Below are positions 24,662 to 34,997 of a stretch of 64,000 nucleotides of DNA, in pieces (positions within the stretch are counted from its first letter, which is position 1; every line of letters begins with the position of its first letter). The stretch is from assembly GCF_004322705.1 (NCBI RefSeq), contig NZ_SIZZ01000003.1:396302-460301 (forward strand), written 5' to 3'. The stretch is from Dyella terrae. Lineage in GTDB: Bacteria; Pseudomonadota; Gammaproteobacteria; Xanthomonadales; Rhodanobacteraceae. Position numbers and translations under genes: made by a program. The notes under the pieces are model-generated. The model was given only the letters and a program-made list of their open reading frames with translations. It had not been told where the DNA came from and did not search any database.

Positions 24662-26023
24662 TTACTGAAGCAGCGTGTTCACGCCTTCCAGATCCTTCAG
24701 GTCGATCGTGCCGGCCGCCTGCTTCAGCTGCAGCTTGTTGAGGATGAACTGGTGGCGGGCCTGCGAGTAGCTGCTCTCGGCCTGGGTCAGCGTCTGAATC
24801 GCGTTGAGCACGTTCAGCATGGTCTGCGTACCCACGTCGAAGCCGGCACGCGTGGCTTCCAGGGCCTTCTGGCCGGAGTCCACCGACGCCTTGTTCGCCT
24901 GCACCTGGAGGATGCCGGCGCCCACCGAACGGTAGAAGTTCAGGGTGTCACGCGAGACCTGGCGGCGCTGCGATTCCAGGGAGTCCTGGGCCGCGTCACG
25001 CTCGTAGATCGACTGGCGCACGCGCGACTGCGTGGCGCCACCGGCAAAGATCGGCACGCGCAGCGTCAGGCCGACCGTGGTGCCGCCGCTGACTTCATTC
25101 TGGGCGGCGATAGCGGCCGGGGTACCGTTCTTGTACCAGGTTCCGCTCTTGCCGTAGTTCACCGAGGCATCGATGGTCGGCAGGTGGCCGGAGCGAGCCT
25201 GGTTCACGCTGTGCTCGGCCGCATCGACCGAGTACTGCTGCGACAGGACCAGCGGGTTGTTCTTGAGCGCCTGCTCAACCCACTGGTTCGGATCGGCCGG
25301 GGTCGGCGCGTCCATCGGCAGCTCCTCGCGCAGCTTCTTCAGCTCGCCCGTGGGCTTGCCGGTGATCTGCGTCAGGGCTTCGCGCGAATCGTTGAGCGTG
25401 TTCTGGGCGGAGATCGTCTGCGCCTTAGCCAGCTCGTAGTACGACTTCGCCTGATAGACGTCGGTCACGGCCGACAGGCCGACCTTGAAGCGCTGGTCCG
25501 ACTGCTCGTAGGCCTGCTTGTAGGCCTCTTCATTGGCCTGGGCGAAGGTGAGCTGGTCCTGCGCGGTCAGCACGCCGAAGTAGGCGGTGGTGACACGCAC
25601 GTAAAGCGCCTGCAGGGCGGCTTCGTACTGTTCGTCCTGCGCGCTGCGCTGCGACTGGGCGGTCTTCAGGCCAGCCCACAGGCTCATGTCGATCACGCTC
25701 TGCGTGAGCGTGCCGGACAGGTTGCGGGTGCGCGAGTGACCGAGCTTGTCGCTGCCAATGGTGACGATGCCGGTGACCGGATCGGTGTTGACGCTGCGGC
25801 CGCCGGTGGTCTGGCTGATGCCGTACGTGCCGTTGACCTGCGGCAACAGCAGGGCACGCGCCTGGTTCACGCCTTCACCGGTGGCCAGACGCTGGGCGTC
25901 CGACTGCGACAGCACCGGATCGTTGGCGCGTGCTTCTCGGTATGCATCCAGCAAATCCTCGCTGTGGCCGACCAGTGGGAAGGTCGTCAGGGCCAGGGCA
26001 AGGGTCAGAAGCTTCAAACGCAT
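24662..26023 (-). CDS. tolC: TolC family outer-membrane channel protein
   Basis: Outer-membrane exit duct for type I secretion and RND/MFS efflux. The 453-aa protein has a signal peptide (LKLLTLALALTTFPLVGHS, cleavage before EDLLDAYREA) and two repeated outer-membrane-factor domains with helical hairpins (about 24-225 and 235-440). ALQALYVRVTTAYFGVLTAQ and NVLNAIQTLTQAESSYSQARHQF are typical of TolC. It is 30 bp downstream of the Pcm-like methyltransferase gene on the same strand, an arrangement I associate with Xanthomonadales tolC loci. It ends at the long hairpin. Confidence 0.93.
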   Translation of the reverse strand: MRLKLLTLALALTTFPLVGHSEDLLDAYREARANDPVLSQSDAQRLATGEGVNQARALLLPQVNGTYGISQTTGGRSVNTDPVTGIVTIGSDKLGHSRTRNLSGTLTQSVIDMSLWAGLKTAQSQRSAQDEQYEAALQALYVRVTTAYFGVLTAQDQLTFAQANEEAYKQAYEQSDQRFKVGLSAVTDVYQAKSYYELAKAQTISAQNTLNDSREALTQITGKPTGELKKLREELPMDAPTPADPNQWVEQALKNNPLVLSQQYSVDAAEHSVNQARSGHLPTIDASVNYGKSGTWYKNGTPAAIAAQNEVSGGTTVGLTLRVPIFAGGATQSRVRQSIYERDAAQDSLESQRRQVSRDTLNFYRSVGAGILQVQANKASVDSGQKALEATRAGFDVGTQTMLNVLNAIQTLTQAESSYSQARHQFILNKLQLKQAAGTIDLKDLEGVNTLLQ

Positions 26024-26053
26024 GGGGTGCCTCTTTCGAAATGGGTAGCGGGG

Positions 26054-26713
26054 TCAGAACACGAAGCGGCGGGGCGGTTCGGCGTGGATCAGGTACGGCA
26101 GGTCCGTCTCCAGAATGCCTTCCTCGCGATACCGGCCTTCGCCTTCGTGGGTGAGCAGTACAACTTGTTGTGCGGGCGACTGGCCGCGCACCGCCAGAAG
26201 GCGGCCGCCCGGCTTGAGCCAGCCCAGGAAACGCGGCGGGATCTCGTGCACGGCACCGGTGATCACCACCGCGTCGAACTGGCCCGCCGGCTGCCAGGCG
26301 TTGACCGCCTCACCGGTGTCCAGCTTCACGTTGGCAATGCCGGCCTGGGCAAGACGCTGGCCCGCGACGGCCGTGAAATCGGCATGGATATCCACGCTGG
26401 TGACATGCGCCGACAGGCTCGCCATGCAGGCGGTGAGGAAGCCCGAACCGGTGCCGATTTCCAGCACGTGGTCGTTCTCGGTGAGTTCCAGCGCCTGCAG
26501 CACGCGGCCTTCGATCACCGGCTTCATCATCACTTCGCCGTGGCCGAGCGGGAGGCTCAGGTCGGCGAAGGCCAGCTTGCGATGCTCCGGGGCGACGAAG
26601 TCTTCGCGACGCAAGCGGCTGAGTACTTCCAGCACGCGGCTGTCCAGTACCTCCCAGGGGCGCACCTGGTTTTCAACCATGTTTTGCCGCGCCTGTTCGA
26701 AGTTCATCGCCAT
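26054..26713 (-). CDS. Protein-L-isoaspartate O-methyltransferase family protein
   Basis: A 219-aa SAM-dependent methyltransferase of the PCMT family. The SAM-binding motif EIGTGSGFLTACMA is near residue 85; the N-terminus (NFEQARQNMVENQVRPWEVLD) is shared with the Pcm-like proteins found beside tolC. True Pcm repairs isoaspartyl residues; this branch is shorter at the C-terminus and may act on something else. The ATG at 26713 gives MAMNFEQ; the longer frame has no support. Probably co-transcribed with tolC. Confidence 0.86.
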   Translation of the reverse strand: MAMNFEQARQNMVENQVRPWEVLDSRVLEVLSRLRREDFVAPEHRKLAFADLSLPLGHGEVMMKPVIEGRVLQALELTENDHVLEIGTGSGFLTACMASLSAHVTSVDIHADFTAVAGQRLAQAGIANVKLDTGEAVNAWQPAGQFDAVVITGAVHEIPPRFLGWLKPGGRLLAVRGQSPAQQVVLLTHEGEGRYREEGILETDLPYLIHAEPPRRFVF

Positions 26714-26876
26714 CTGAAGACTACGTCCCGTACAAATAAAAAAGGTCAAAAAGGATAAGCGCTTAGCCTCTTTCCGACAATGTGCAAAGCCTGCGGGGTG
26801 ACCCGCGGTACTCGAAGTGCCGGAAGTCACCGGAACGCGTTGACGGAAGTCATGCGCGGCGCGGTGTCCGCGGACA

Positions 26877-27212
26877 CTAGGCGCTGAGACGTCGAGTCTG
26901 CGTCTGTGTTTGGGCAAAGCCCGAAGGCAGTCGCGCCATGGCCTCTTCCATCGCCTGGAGCAGGGTATGGTCCAGGCGCAGGATCCGTCCCTGGGGGGTC
27001 GCCTGCTGGCGGCTCTGCTGAGCCACGGCCAGCCAGGCCAGCCAGCGGGCCAGCTGGTGCCGCTCAGCGGCATTCAGGGCCGCCAGGGCGGCACGGACCT
27101 GGAACAGGCTGCGCCGGGCGGCCGCATGGCCCAGGTCCAGCCAGGCCGCCAGGGCGCGCTGGGCATGGCGGTAGGGGCCACTGAGATGGAGTTCTGCGAT
27201 AGTAGAGGGCAT
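26877..27212 (-). CDS. Hypothetical protein, Ala/Leu/Arg-rich helical
   Basis: A 111-aa reading frame with no recognised domain. It is rich in Ala, Leu, Arg and Gln with predicted amphipathic helices (RALAAWLDLGHAAARRSLFQ; HQLARWLAWLAVAQQSRQQ). No signal peptide. It is divergent from the TetR gene and upstream of the Pcm-like/tolC pair on the same strand, separated by 163 bp. No clear ribosome-binding site is visible, so it may be a spurious frame in GC-rich DNA, though codon use looks normal and no other frame is better. Confidence 0.5.
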   Translation of the reverse strand: MPSTIAELHLSGPYRHAQRALAAWLDLGHAAARRSLFQVRAALAALNAAERHQLARWLAWLAVAQQSRQQATPQGRILRLDHTLLQAMEEAMARLPSGFAQTQTQTRRLSA

Positions 27213-27299
27213 AGGTCGGCCGTTCAGGACGCCTGTGGAAAATAAGTAAACCGGCTCGTATACTAAACCCGAGCTATCTCATTTGTGAAGGTGCTGGCA

Positions 27300-27950
27300 A
27301 TGAACTCGATCCCGCAATCCAAGCCCCAGGGTCCCGGTCGCCCGAAGGACATGGAGAAACGTGCGGCGATCCTTGAGGCCGCCAAGGCCCTGTTCGTGCG
27401 CAATGCCTTCGCCGGTACCAGCATGGACGCCGTGGCCGCCGAGGCCGGGGTTTCCAAGCTGACCGTCTACAGCCACTTCGGCGACAAGGACAACCTGTTC
27501 CGCGAGGTGATCCGCGCGCGCATCCAGGACCTCCTGCCCGAGGACATCTATGAGTTCGACCCGAGCCAGGACGTCCGCGAGATCCTCCTGCGGATCGCGC
27601 TGACGCACGCCCATATCGACTGCGACCCGCAGAACGTCGGCACCTTCCGCGCCATCCTCAGCGACTGCCGCCAGGGCAACCCCCGCTACGGCAAGCTGCT
27701 GTGGGAAGAAGGCCCCACCCGCACGCACAAGCTGTTGGAACGCCTGCTGCAGCAGGCGGTTGACCACGGCAAGCTGGAAATCGAAGACGTCCAGCAAGCC
27801 AGCGTGCAGTTTTTCGCCCTCATCAAGGGCGACCTGGTCCTGCGTCGCATGTTCGGCTGCGACGGTTGTCAGGAAGCGTTCGCCACGGAGATGGAGTCCA
27901 ACGCCCGCGCGGGTGTCACGACGTTCCTCCGCGCCTACCTGCCGCGGTGA
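27300..27950 (+). CDS. TetR/AcrR family transcriptional regulator
   Basis: A 216-aa repressor-type regulator. The N-terminal helix-turn-helix is clear (AILEAAKALFVRNAFAGTS, then AAEAGVSKLTVYSHFGDKDN at about residues 46-65). The C-terminal ligand domain is AcrR/TetR_C_7-like and contains two Cys close together (FGCDGCQEAF), a possible redox or metal site. ATG 27300 has AAGGTG 7 nt upstream; a TATACT -10 lies at 27259-27264. Its location near tolC suggests control of efflux, but that is inference only. Confidence 0.88.
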   Translation: MNSIPQSKPQGPGRPKDMEKRAAILEAAKALFVRNAFAGTSMDAVAAEAGVSKLTVYSHFGDKDNLFREVIRARIQDLLPEDIYEFDPSQDVREILLRIALTHAHIDCDPQNVGTFRAILSDCRQGNPRYGKLLWEEGPTRTHKLLERLLQQAVDHGKLEIEDVQQASVQFFALIKGDLVLRRMFGCDGCQEAFATEMESNARAGVTTFLRAYLPR

Positions 27951-27977
27951 GTGCGGGCCGCTTCGCGGCCCGGTGAA

Positions 27978-28096
27978 TTCGCCCGCTGCGCGGGCTGTAA
28001 ACGGTAAACAGTAAAAGCAACGGCGGGGTCTGCGATGACACCGGGCTCTTGCTCTTACCGTTTACTGTTCACCGTTTACAGGGCGCGCAGCGCCCG
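27978..28096. repeat. Palindromic intergenic element, copy 2
   Basis: Arms CGCCCGCTGCGCGGGCTGTA and the inverted TACAGGGCGCGCAGCGCCCG, with AACGGTAAACAGTAAAAGC answered by GCTCTTACCGTTTACTGTTC. It sits between the TetR gene and the thiamine riboswitch and may act as a terminator for the TetR gene. Confidence 0.85.
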
Positions 28097-28159
28097 GCCC
28101 CACCAGCCGGTCGCAAGCACGCGCCACTAACGCCCCATCCCCACTTCGTGCTTCAATCG

Positions 28160-30199
<2,040 letters not shown>

Positions 30200-30222
30200 C
30201 TTTCGTAAGAAGTCTCGGAAAA

Positions 30223-30254
30223 GAAGCCGTGCGGGGTCTCCCTGCGCGGCTTTC
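30223..30254 (+). terminator. Terminator-like hairpin after thiC
   Basis: GAAGCCGTGCGGGG pairs with CCTGCGCGGCTTTC around a TCTC loop, with one or two mismatches, followed by a short T-rich stretch. Confidence 0.65.
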
Positions 30255-30357
30255 TCGTTTCCGCCACATGAAGATTGGCTAGCATCGCGGCAACCCGCCG
30301 GTCATCCGCTACAGCCCCCGGTGCGTTGTGCCTGGAACACCGCCGAAGGAGTCGCCG

Positions 30358-31380
30358 ATGTCGTCGAAGGATCCCACCGTCCGCTCGAACCACCTCGTGT
30401 TGCGCCTTGTGCTCGCTGTGCTCGCCGCACTGGTGCTGCTGATCTGCATCGCCATGTGGTGGTGGGATACGGAGCCCGATCCGTTTGATCCGACCGCCGT
30501 GACCCAGAGCGAGCTGATGCTGCTCAAGCGGCCGGGTACCGCCGGTGCCGAAACCACGATCACCCTGATCCACTCCGTCGAGGTGCTGCTCAACAAGCGC
30601 GGCGGCTACCTCAGCAACGACAAGCTGCCGCCCGGCGTGTTGATGGACAACATTCCCAACTGGGAACTGGGTTCGCTCACCGCCGATCGCGACCTGGTGC
30701 GGGCCCTGCGCAACGACTTCAGCCGCTCGCAGACGCAGTCCACCGAGGACAAGGACCTGGCCGAAGCCGACCCGCTGCTGTCCAGTCCCCATGATCGCTG
30801 GCTGATGCCCAGCACCGAGAGCCAGTACCGCGAAGCCGTGCATCATCTGCGCGCCTACCTCGATCGCCTCACGGACGACGATCCGAGCAACGCCCATTTC
30901 TACCCGCGCGCCGACAATCTCGCCGATTACCTGCAAGTGGCATCGACGCGCCTCGGCTCGTTGTCGCAGCGCCTGTCAGCCAGCGTCGGCCAGATTCGCA
31001 TCGACAACGTGCCGTCGTCCGATATTCCGGCAGGTGCCTCCACGGTCGCGGCGCCCGGTGGCGGCCAGTTGGTGAAGACGCCCTGGACGCATGTCGACGA
31101 CAATTTCTACGAAGCGCGCGGCTACACCTGGACTTTGCTGGCGCAACTCAAAGCCTTCCAGCGCGATTTCGGCCCGGTGCTCAAGACGCGCAACGCGGAC
31201 ATGAGCCTGCAGCAGGTGATCCGCGAACTCGAAGAGGCGCAGAAGCCCTTCCGCAGCCCCATGGTCATGAACGGCTCGCCGTTCGGCTTGTTCGCCAACC
31301 ACTCGCTGGTGATGGCCAATTACGTCTCGCGCGCCAATGCCGCGCTGATCGACTTGCGTGAGCTGTTGCGCCGCGGTTAG
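30358..31380 (+). CDS. DUF2333 family membrane-anchored protein
   Basis: A 340-aa protein with one N-terminal membrane segment (HLVLRLVLAVLAALVLLICIAMW, about residues 12-34) and a large domain on the far side. It matches DUF2333: EVLLNKRGGYLSNDKLPPGVLMDNIPNWE region (about 78-107) and ALRNDFSRSQTQS. Function unknown; members are common in gammaproteobacteria. AAGGAG sits 6 nt before the ATG at 30358. Its last 4 bp overlap the stop of the LysR gene on the other strand. Confidence 0.88.
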   Translation: MSSKDPTVRSNHLVLRLVLAVLAALVLLICIAMWWWDTEPDPFDPTAVTQSELMLLKRPGTAGAETTITLIHSVEVLLNKRGGYLSNDKLPPGVLMDNIPNWELGSLTADRDLVRALRNDFSRSQTQSTEDKDLAEADPLLSSPHDRWLMPSTESQYREAVHHLRAYLDRLTDDDPSNAHFYPRADNLADYLQVASTRLGSLSQRLSASVGQIRIDNVPSSDIPAGASTVAAPGGGQLVKTPWTHVDDNFYEARGYTWTLLAQLKAFQRDFGPVLKTRNADMSLQQVIRELEEAQKPFRSPMVMNGSPFGLFANHSLVMANYVSRANAALIDLRELLRRG

Positions 31381-32279
31381 CGCGGAGCGCCGGCCTCGTC
31401 CATCACTTCGGCCACGTAGTCCACGAAACAGCGGATGCGCGACGCCAGCTGCGTATTGCGGTAGTACACCGCGTGGATCGGCTGGCGCACGTCGACCGTG
31501 TCGCGCGTCAGCACGGGAACCAGCGCGCCCGACGACTGATCCTGTGCCGTCATGAAATCCGCCAGGCAGGCGATGCCTTCGCCGGCGATGGCCAGGTGGC
31601 GGATGGTTTCGCCGCTGGAGGCCAGCAGGCTCGGTTTGATGCGCAGGCTGTCGCCCTGGCTATGGCGCAAGGGCCAGTCGTTGAGCGTTTCGGTCTGGCT
31701 GAAGCCCAGCAGGCTGTGCTTGCCCAGTTCGCGCACATGGCGTGGCGTGCCTCGCGCCTTGAGGTACGCAGGGCTGGCCAGCACCCGCAGCCGGCTCAGT
31801 CCCAGCGGGCGGGCATGGAGCGTCGAGTCGCGCAGGCTGCCCATGCGAATCGCCACGTCGGTGCGCTGCTCAAGCAGGTCGATGATCTGGTCGCTGCTGT
31901 TGAGCTCCAGTTCGATCTCGGGAAAGCGCGCACGAAACCCGCCGACCAGCGGCACGATCACATGCAGCATGAAGGGCGACGCCGCGTTGACGCGCAGGCG
32001 TCCGGCGGGCTTCTGGCGTCGCGCGCTCATTTCGTCTTCGGCGTCGTCGACGGCGGCCAGGATCTGGCGCGCGCGCTCCAGGAAGAAGCGCCCCTCTTCG
32101 GTCAGTTCGATGCGGCGCGTTGTCCGACGCAGGAGCGTGGTGTCGAGCTTGTCCTCGAGCCGTCGCAAGGCGCGACTGATGCCGGACACCGTCTGACCCA
32201 GCCGTTCGGCCGCCGCCGTAATGGAGCCGGCATCCACGACGGTGATGAAGGTCTGCAGCTCATCCAGGCTGGTCTTCAT
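31377..32279 (-). CDS. LysR family transcriptional regulator (YafC-like)
   Basis: A 300-aa LysR-type regulator. The N-terminal winged helix-turn-helix runs over about residues 1-60 (LQTFITVVDAGSITAAAERLG). The rest is the periplasmic-binding-type effector domain. It is divergent from dkgB with 104 bp between them, the same pairing as yafC-dkgB in E. coli, so it probably controls dkgB and itself from the shared region. Effector unknown. Confidence 0.9.
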   Translation of the reverse strand: MKTSLDELQTFITVVDAGSITAAAERLGQTVSGISRALRRLEDKLDTTLLRRTTRRIELTEEGRFFLERARQILAAVDDAEDEMSARRQKPAGRLRVNAASPFMLHVIVPLVGGFRARFPEIELELNSSDQIIDLLEQRTDVAIRMGSLRDSTLHARPLGLSRLRVLASPAYLKARGTPRHVRELGKHSLLGFSQTETLNDWPLRHSQGDSLRIKPSLLASSGETIRHLAIAGEGIACLADFMTAQDQSSGALVPVLTRDTVDVRQPIHAVYYRNTQLASRIRCFVDYVAEVMDEAGAPR

Positions 32280-32383
32280 TCTTGACTCCAGGGCAAGACT
32301 GTTTCGCTGTTTAGCATGTTTTTCTGAAAGAGTCCTGTCCCCAGACTAAGCGCCTGGCACATCCGCCTTACGGAGACGATCCC

Positions 32384-33187
32384 ATGAGCATTCCCGCCTT
32401 TGGCCTGGGCACCTTCCGCCTCAAGGACCAGGCCGTGATCGATTCGGTCACCCAGGCCCTGGACCTGGGCTATCGCGCCGTCGACACGGCCCAGATCTAT
32501 GACAACGAGGCGCCCATCGGTCAGGCCATCGCCGACAGCCAGCTGCCGCGCGCGTCGTTGTTCCTCACCACGAAAATCTGGACGGATCACTTTGGCCGCG
32601 GCCGTCTGATCCCGAGCCTGAAGGACAGCCTGCAGAAGCTGCGCACCGACTACATGGACCTCACCCTGATCCACTGGCCGTCGCCGAAGGACGAGGTGCC
32701 GATGGAGGACTATCTCGGCCAGCTGGCGGAGGCGAAGGCGCAGGGCCTGACACGCCAGATCGGCGTATCGAATTTCACCATTGATCTGTTGCGTCGCGCG
32801 ATCGCCATCGTGGGTGCGGACGCCATCGCCACCAACCAGGTGGAGATCAGTCCCTATCTGCAGAACAGCAAGCTTGCCGCGTTCGCGAAGGCACAAGGCA
32901 TCCATCTCACGTCGTACATGACGTTGGCCTACGGCAAGGTGCTGAAGGATGCAGTCATGGAGGAGATCGCCCGCAAGCACGGCGCGTCAACCGCGCAGGT
33001 GGCGCTGGCATGGGCGCTCAAACTCGGTTACTCGGTGATTCCGTCGTCGACGCGCCGCGAAAACCTGCAAAGCAACCTGCTCGCGCAGCAACTTACGCTG
33101 GACGATGAAGACATGGCGCGCATCGCTACGCTCGATCGCAACGAACGTCAGGCCAATCCAGCCGGACTTGCGCCGGCCTGGGACTGA
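32384..33187 (+). CDS. dkgB: 2,5-didehydrogluconate reductase DkgB-like aldo/keto reductase
   Basis: A 267-aa NADPH-dependent aldo/keto reductase. The catalytic tetrad is visible: Asp and Tyr in [10 protein letters not shown], Lys in TTKIW, His in [15 protein letters not shown] and [13 protein letters not shown] (cofactor phosphate site) follow. Length and N-terminus ([15 protein letters not shown]) match DkgB. Substrates of this family include 2,5-diketogluconate, methylglyoxal and other aldehydes. Divergent from a LysR gene that likely regulates it. Confidence 0.92.
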   Translation: MSIPAFGLGTFRLKDQAVIDSVTQALDLGYRAVDTAQIYDNEAPIGQAIADSQLPRASLFLTTKIWTDHFGRGRLIPSLKDSLQKLRTDYMDLTLIHWPSPKDEVPMEDYLGQLAEAKAQGLTRQIGVSNFTIDLLRRAIAIVGADAIATNQVEISPYLQNSKLAAFAKAQGIHLTSYMTLAYGKVLKDAVMEEIARKHGASTAQVALAWALKLGYSVIPSSTRRENLQSNLLAQQLTLDDEDMARIATLDRNERQANPAGLAPAWD

Positions 33188-33188
33188 A

Positions 33189-34085
33189 TCAGAGCAGGAC
33201 GAACTTGTCCGGCTGCAGCGGCGGCGGCAGGTCGGTTTCGCCCATGGCCGCGCGCATGTCGCGTTCGACGGTGCGCGCCATGGCATCCAGCGGAAGATCA
33301 TTGGGCTCGACACCGAACGGATCCACCAGTTCGTCGCCGAGCGCATCGAGGCCAAAGAAGGTGTAGCTGATCAGCAGCACTGGCAGCGGCGTCCACCAGC
33401 CCAGCGTGCCCGCGATGGCAAAAGGCAGGGCGAGGCAAAACAGATGCGCCGTCCGGTGCAGCAGCAACGAATAGGCAAACGGCAGCGGCGTGCCGGCGAT
33501 GCGCTCGCACGCGCCCTGCACATGCGCCAGCTCACTGAGTTGCGTTTCCAGGATCGAATAATGGATATCGCTGAGCTTTTTCTGCGCGACGAGACGCTGG
33601 CAGTGCGCGCCGATCTCGCGCAGCACGGCATCGGTCGGATTGGGCAGCGCGCCGGCATCGTCCAGCGTGACCCAGGGCGCCATGCGCGGTGCTTCCGGCT
33701 GGCTGCGAAGGCGTGCGGACAATCCATGCGCGAAAGCACAGAGACCGCGCAGGACCGGCGCGCGCGATGCTTCGTCGAGCGTCGCCGTCTGTCGCGCCAG
33801 CGAGCGGCTGCTGATGATCAGCTGTCCCCACAGCTTGCGGCCTTCCCACCACCGGTCGTAACAGGCGTTGTTGCGGAAGCTCATGAAGATCGACAGGGCG
33901 ATGCCGATCAGCGTGAAGGGAATGCCGCTCAGTGGCGACAGCACATCAGGATGCGCGCGGACCAGCCAGACCGCGGCCAGGCTCACCAGGCCGATGACCG
34001 CCAGGCGTGGTGCCACGCGCGGCAGGATCGAGCCACGCAGGGCGAAAAAGATGTCCCGCAGGCCAGGGCGCTCGCGAACGATCAT
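33189..34085 (-). CDS. Bestrophin/YneE-family membrane channel protein
   Basis: A 298-aa integral membrane protein of the bestrophin (DUF1768-unrelated, UPF0187/YneE) family, which form pentameric anion or cation channels. Marks are IVRERPGLRDIFFALRGSILPR at the start, FRNNACYDRWWEGRKLWGQLI (about residues 64-84) and the C-terminal DPFGVEPNDLPLDAM, the conserved acidic end of the family. The start at 34085 (MIVRERP) matches the E. coli YneE N-terminus and has GAGG upstream; two earlier in-frame ATGs (34100, 34121) lack one. Convergent with dkgB, 1-bp gap. Confidence 0.88.
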   Translation of the reverse strand: MIVRERPGLRDIFFALRGSILPRVAPRLAVIGLVSLAAVWLVRAHPDVLSPLSGIPFTLIGIALSIFMSFRNNACYDRWWEGRKLWGQLIISSRSLARQTATLDEASRAPVLRGLCAFAHGLSARLRSQPEAPRMAPWVTLDDAGALPNPTDAVLREIGAHCQRLVAQKKLSDIHYSILETQLSELAHVQGACERIAGTPLPFAYSLLLHRTAHLFCLALPFAIAGTLGWWTPLPVLLISYTFFGLDALGDELVDPFGVEPNDLPLDAMARTVERDMRAAMGETDLPPPLQPDKFVLL

Positions 34086-34255
34086 GGTCAATGGCCTCAT
34101 GGCAACAACGTCGGCCGGCATTGTAAGGGGGCAGGTGCCGGGGCGGCGTCATCTTCGCCCTGGCGGAAAAGCAGTTGTTCCGCCGCGCCTGTCGTTGAGA
34201 TCGTCCACCGCGCCTAGCATGCACGTTTGAATTTCACCCTTTCCGAGGTATCCCC

Positions 34256-34969
34256 ATGAAGGCCTTCGAACAACAACATGTGCTGATCGTCGGCGGCAGC
34301 TCCGGCATCGGCGAAGCGGCCGCACAGGCCTTTCTTGCGGAAGGCGCCAAGGTCGCGATCGCTTCGCGGTCGAAAGACAAGCTCGATGCGGCCGCAGCGC
34401 GACTTCAAGGTTCGGTCGATGTGGCCGTACTCGATACGGCCGACGTCGACGCCGTGCAGTCGTTCTTCAGCGGTCGCGAGGCGTTCGATCATGTCGTCAT
34501 CTCCGCGGCGCAGACACCCAGCGGTCCGCTGCGCGAACTGCCGCTGGACAAGGCGCGCGCCGCCATGGACAGCAAGTTCTGGGGCGCTTACCACGTGGCG
34601 CGCGCGGCACGCATCGCACCGCATGGGTCGCTGACGTTCGTATCCGGTTACCTCAGCGTGCGGCCGAGCCCCTCCGCCGTACTGCAGGGCGCGATCAACG
34701 CCGCGCTCGAATCGTTGGCGCGCGGCCTGGCGCTCGAACTGTCGCCCGTACGCGTCAACACCGTGTCGCCGGGCCTGATCGCCACGCCGCTGTGGTCGGG
34801 CATGAGCGATGCCGCGCGCGACGCCATGTTTGCCAACGCCGCTGCCCAGCTGCCGGCCAGGCGCATGGGGCAGCCCGAAGACGTGGCCCACGCCATCCTC
34901 TACCTCGCCGCGACGCCCTTTGCGACAGGATCGACGGTCCTGGTCGATGGTGGCGGCGCCATCGCCTGA
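34256..34969 (+). CDS. SDR-fold protein lacking the catalytic Tyr/Lys
   Basis: A 237-aa Rossmann-fold short-chain dehydrogenase. The cofactor motif VGGSSGIG (about residues 12-19) and the C-terminal GSTVLVDGGG are intact. In the active-site helix, however, the segment reads SPSAVLQGAINAALESL. By alignment to the usual YxxxKAALExL pattern, Tyr is replaced by Gln and Lys by Asn. It may be catalytically altered or a binding protein. GAGGT lies 6 nt before the ATG. It is 28 bp upstream of a second SDR that keeps its dyad, so the two may work as a pair. Confidence 0.85.
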   Translation: MKAFEQQHVLIVGGSSGIGEAAAQAFLAEGAKVAIASRSKDKLDAAAARLQGSVDVAVLDTADVDAVQSFFSGREAFDHVVISAAQTPSGPLRELPLDKARAAMDSKFWGAYHVARAARIAPHGSLTFVSGYLSVRPSPSAVLQGAINAALESLARGLALELSPVRVNTVSPGLIATPLWSGMSDAARDAMFANAAAQLPARRMGQPEDVAHAILYLAATPFATGSTVLVDGGGAIA

Positions 34970-34997
34970 CGTATTCGCAACCTCTGAAGGACAACGC

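Noticed and set aside
24638..26758. 706-codon open frame opposite tolC and the Pcm-like gene
   Set aside because: It spans two real genes and their gap in antisense; composition is typical of a mirror frame.
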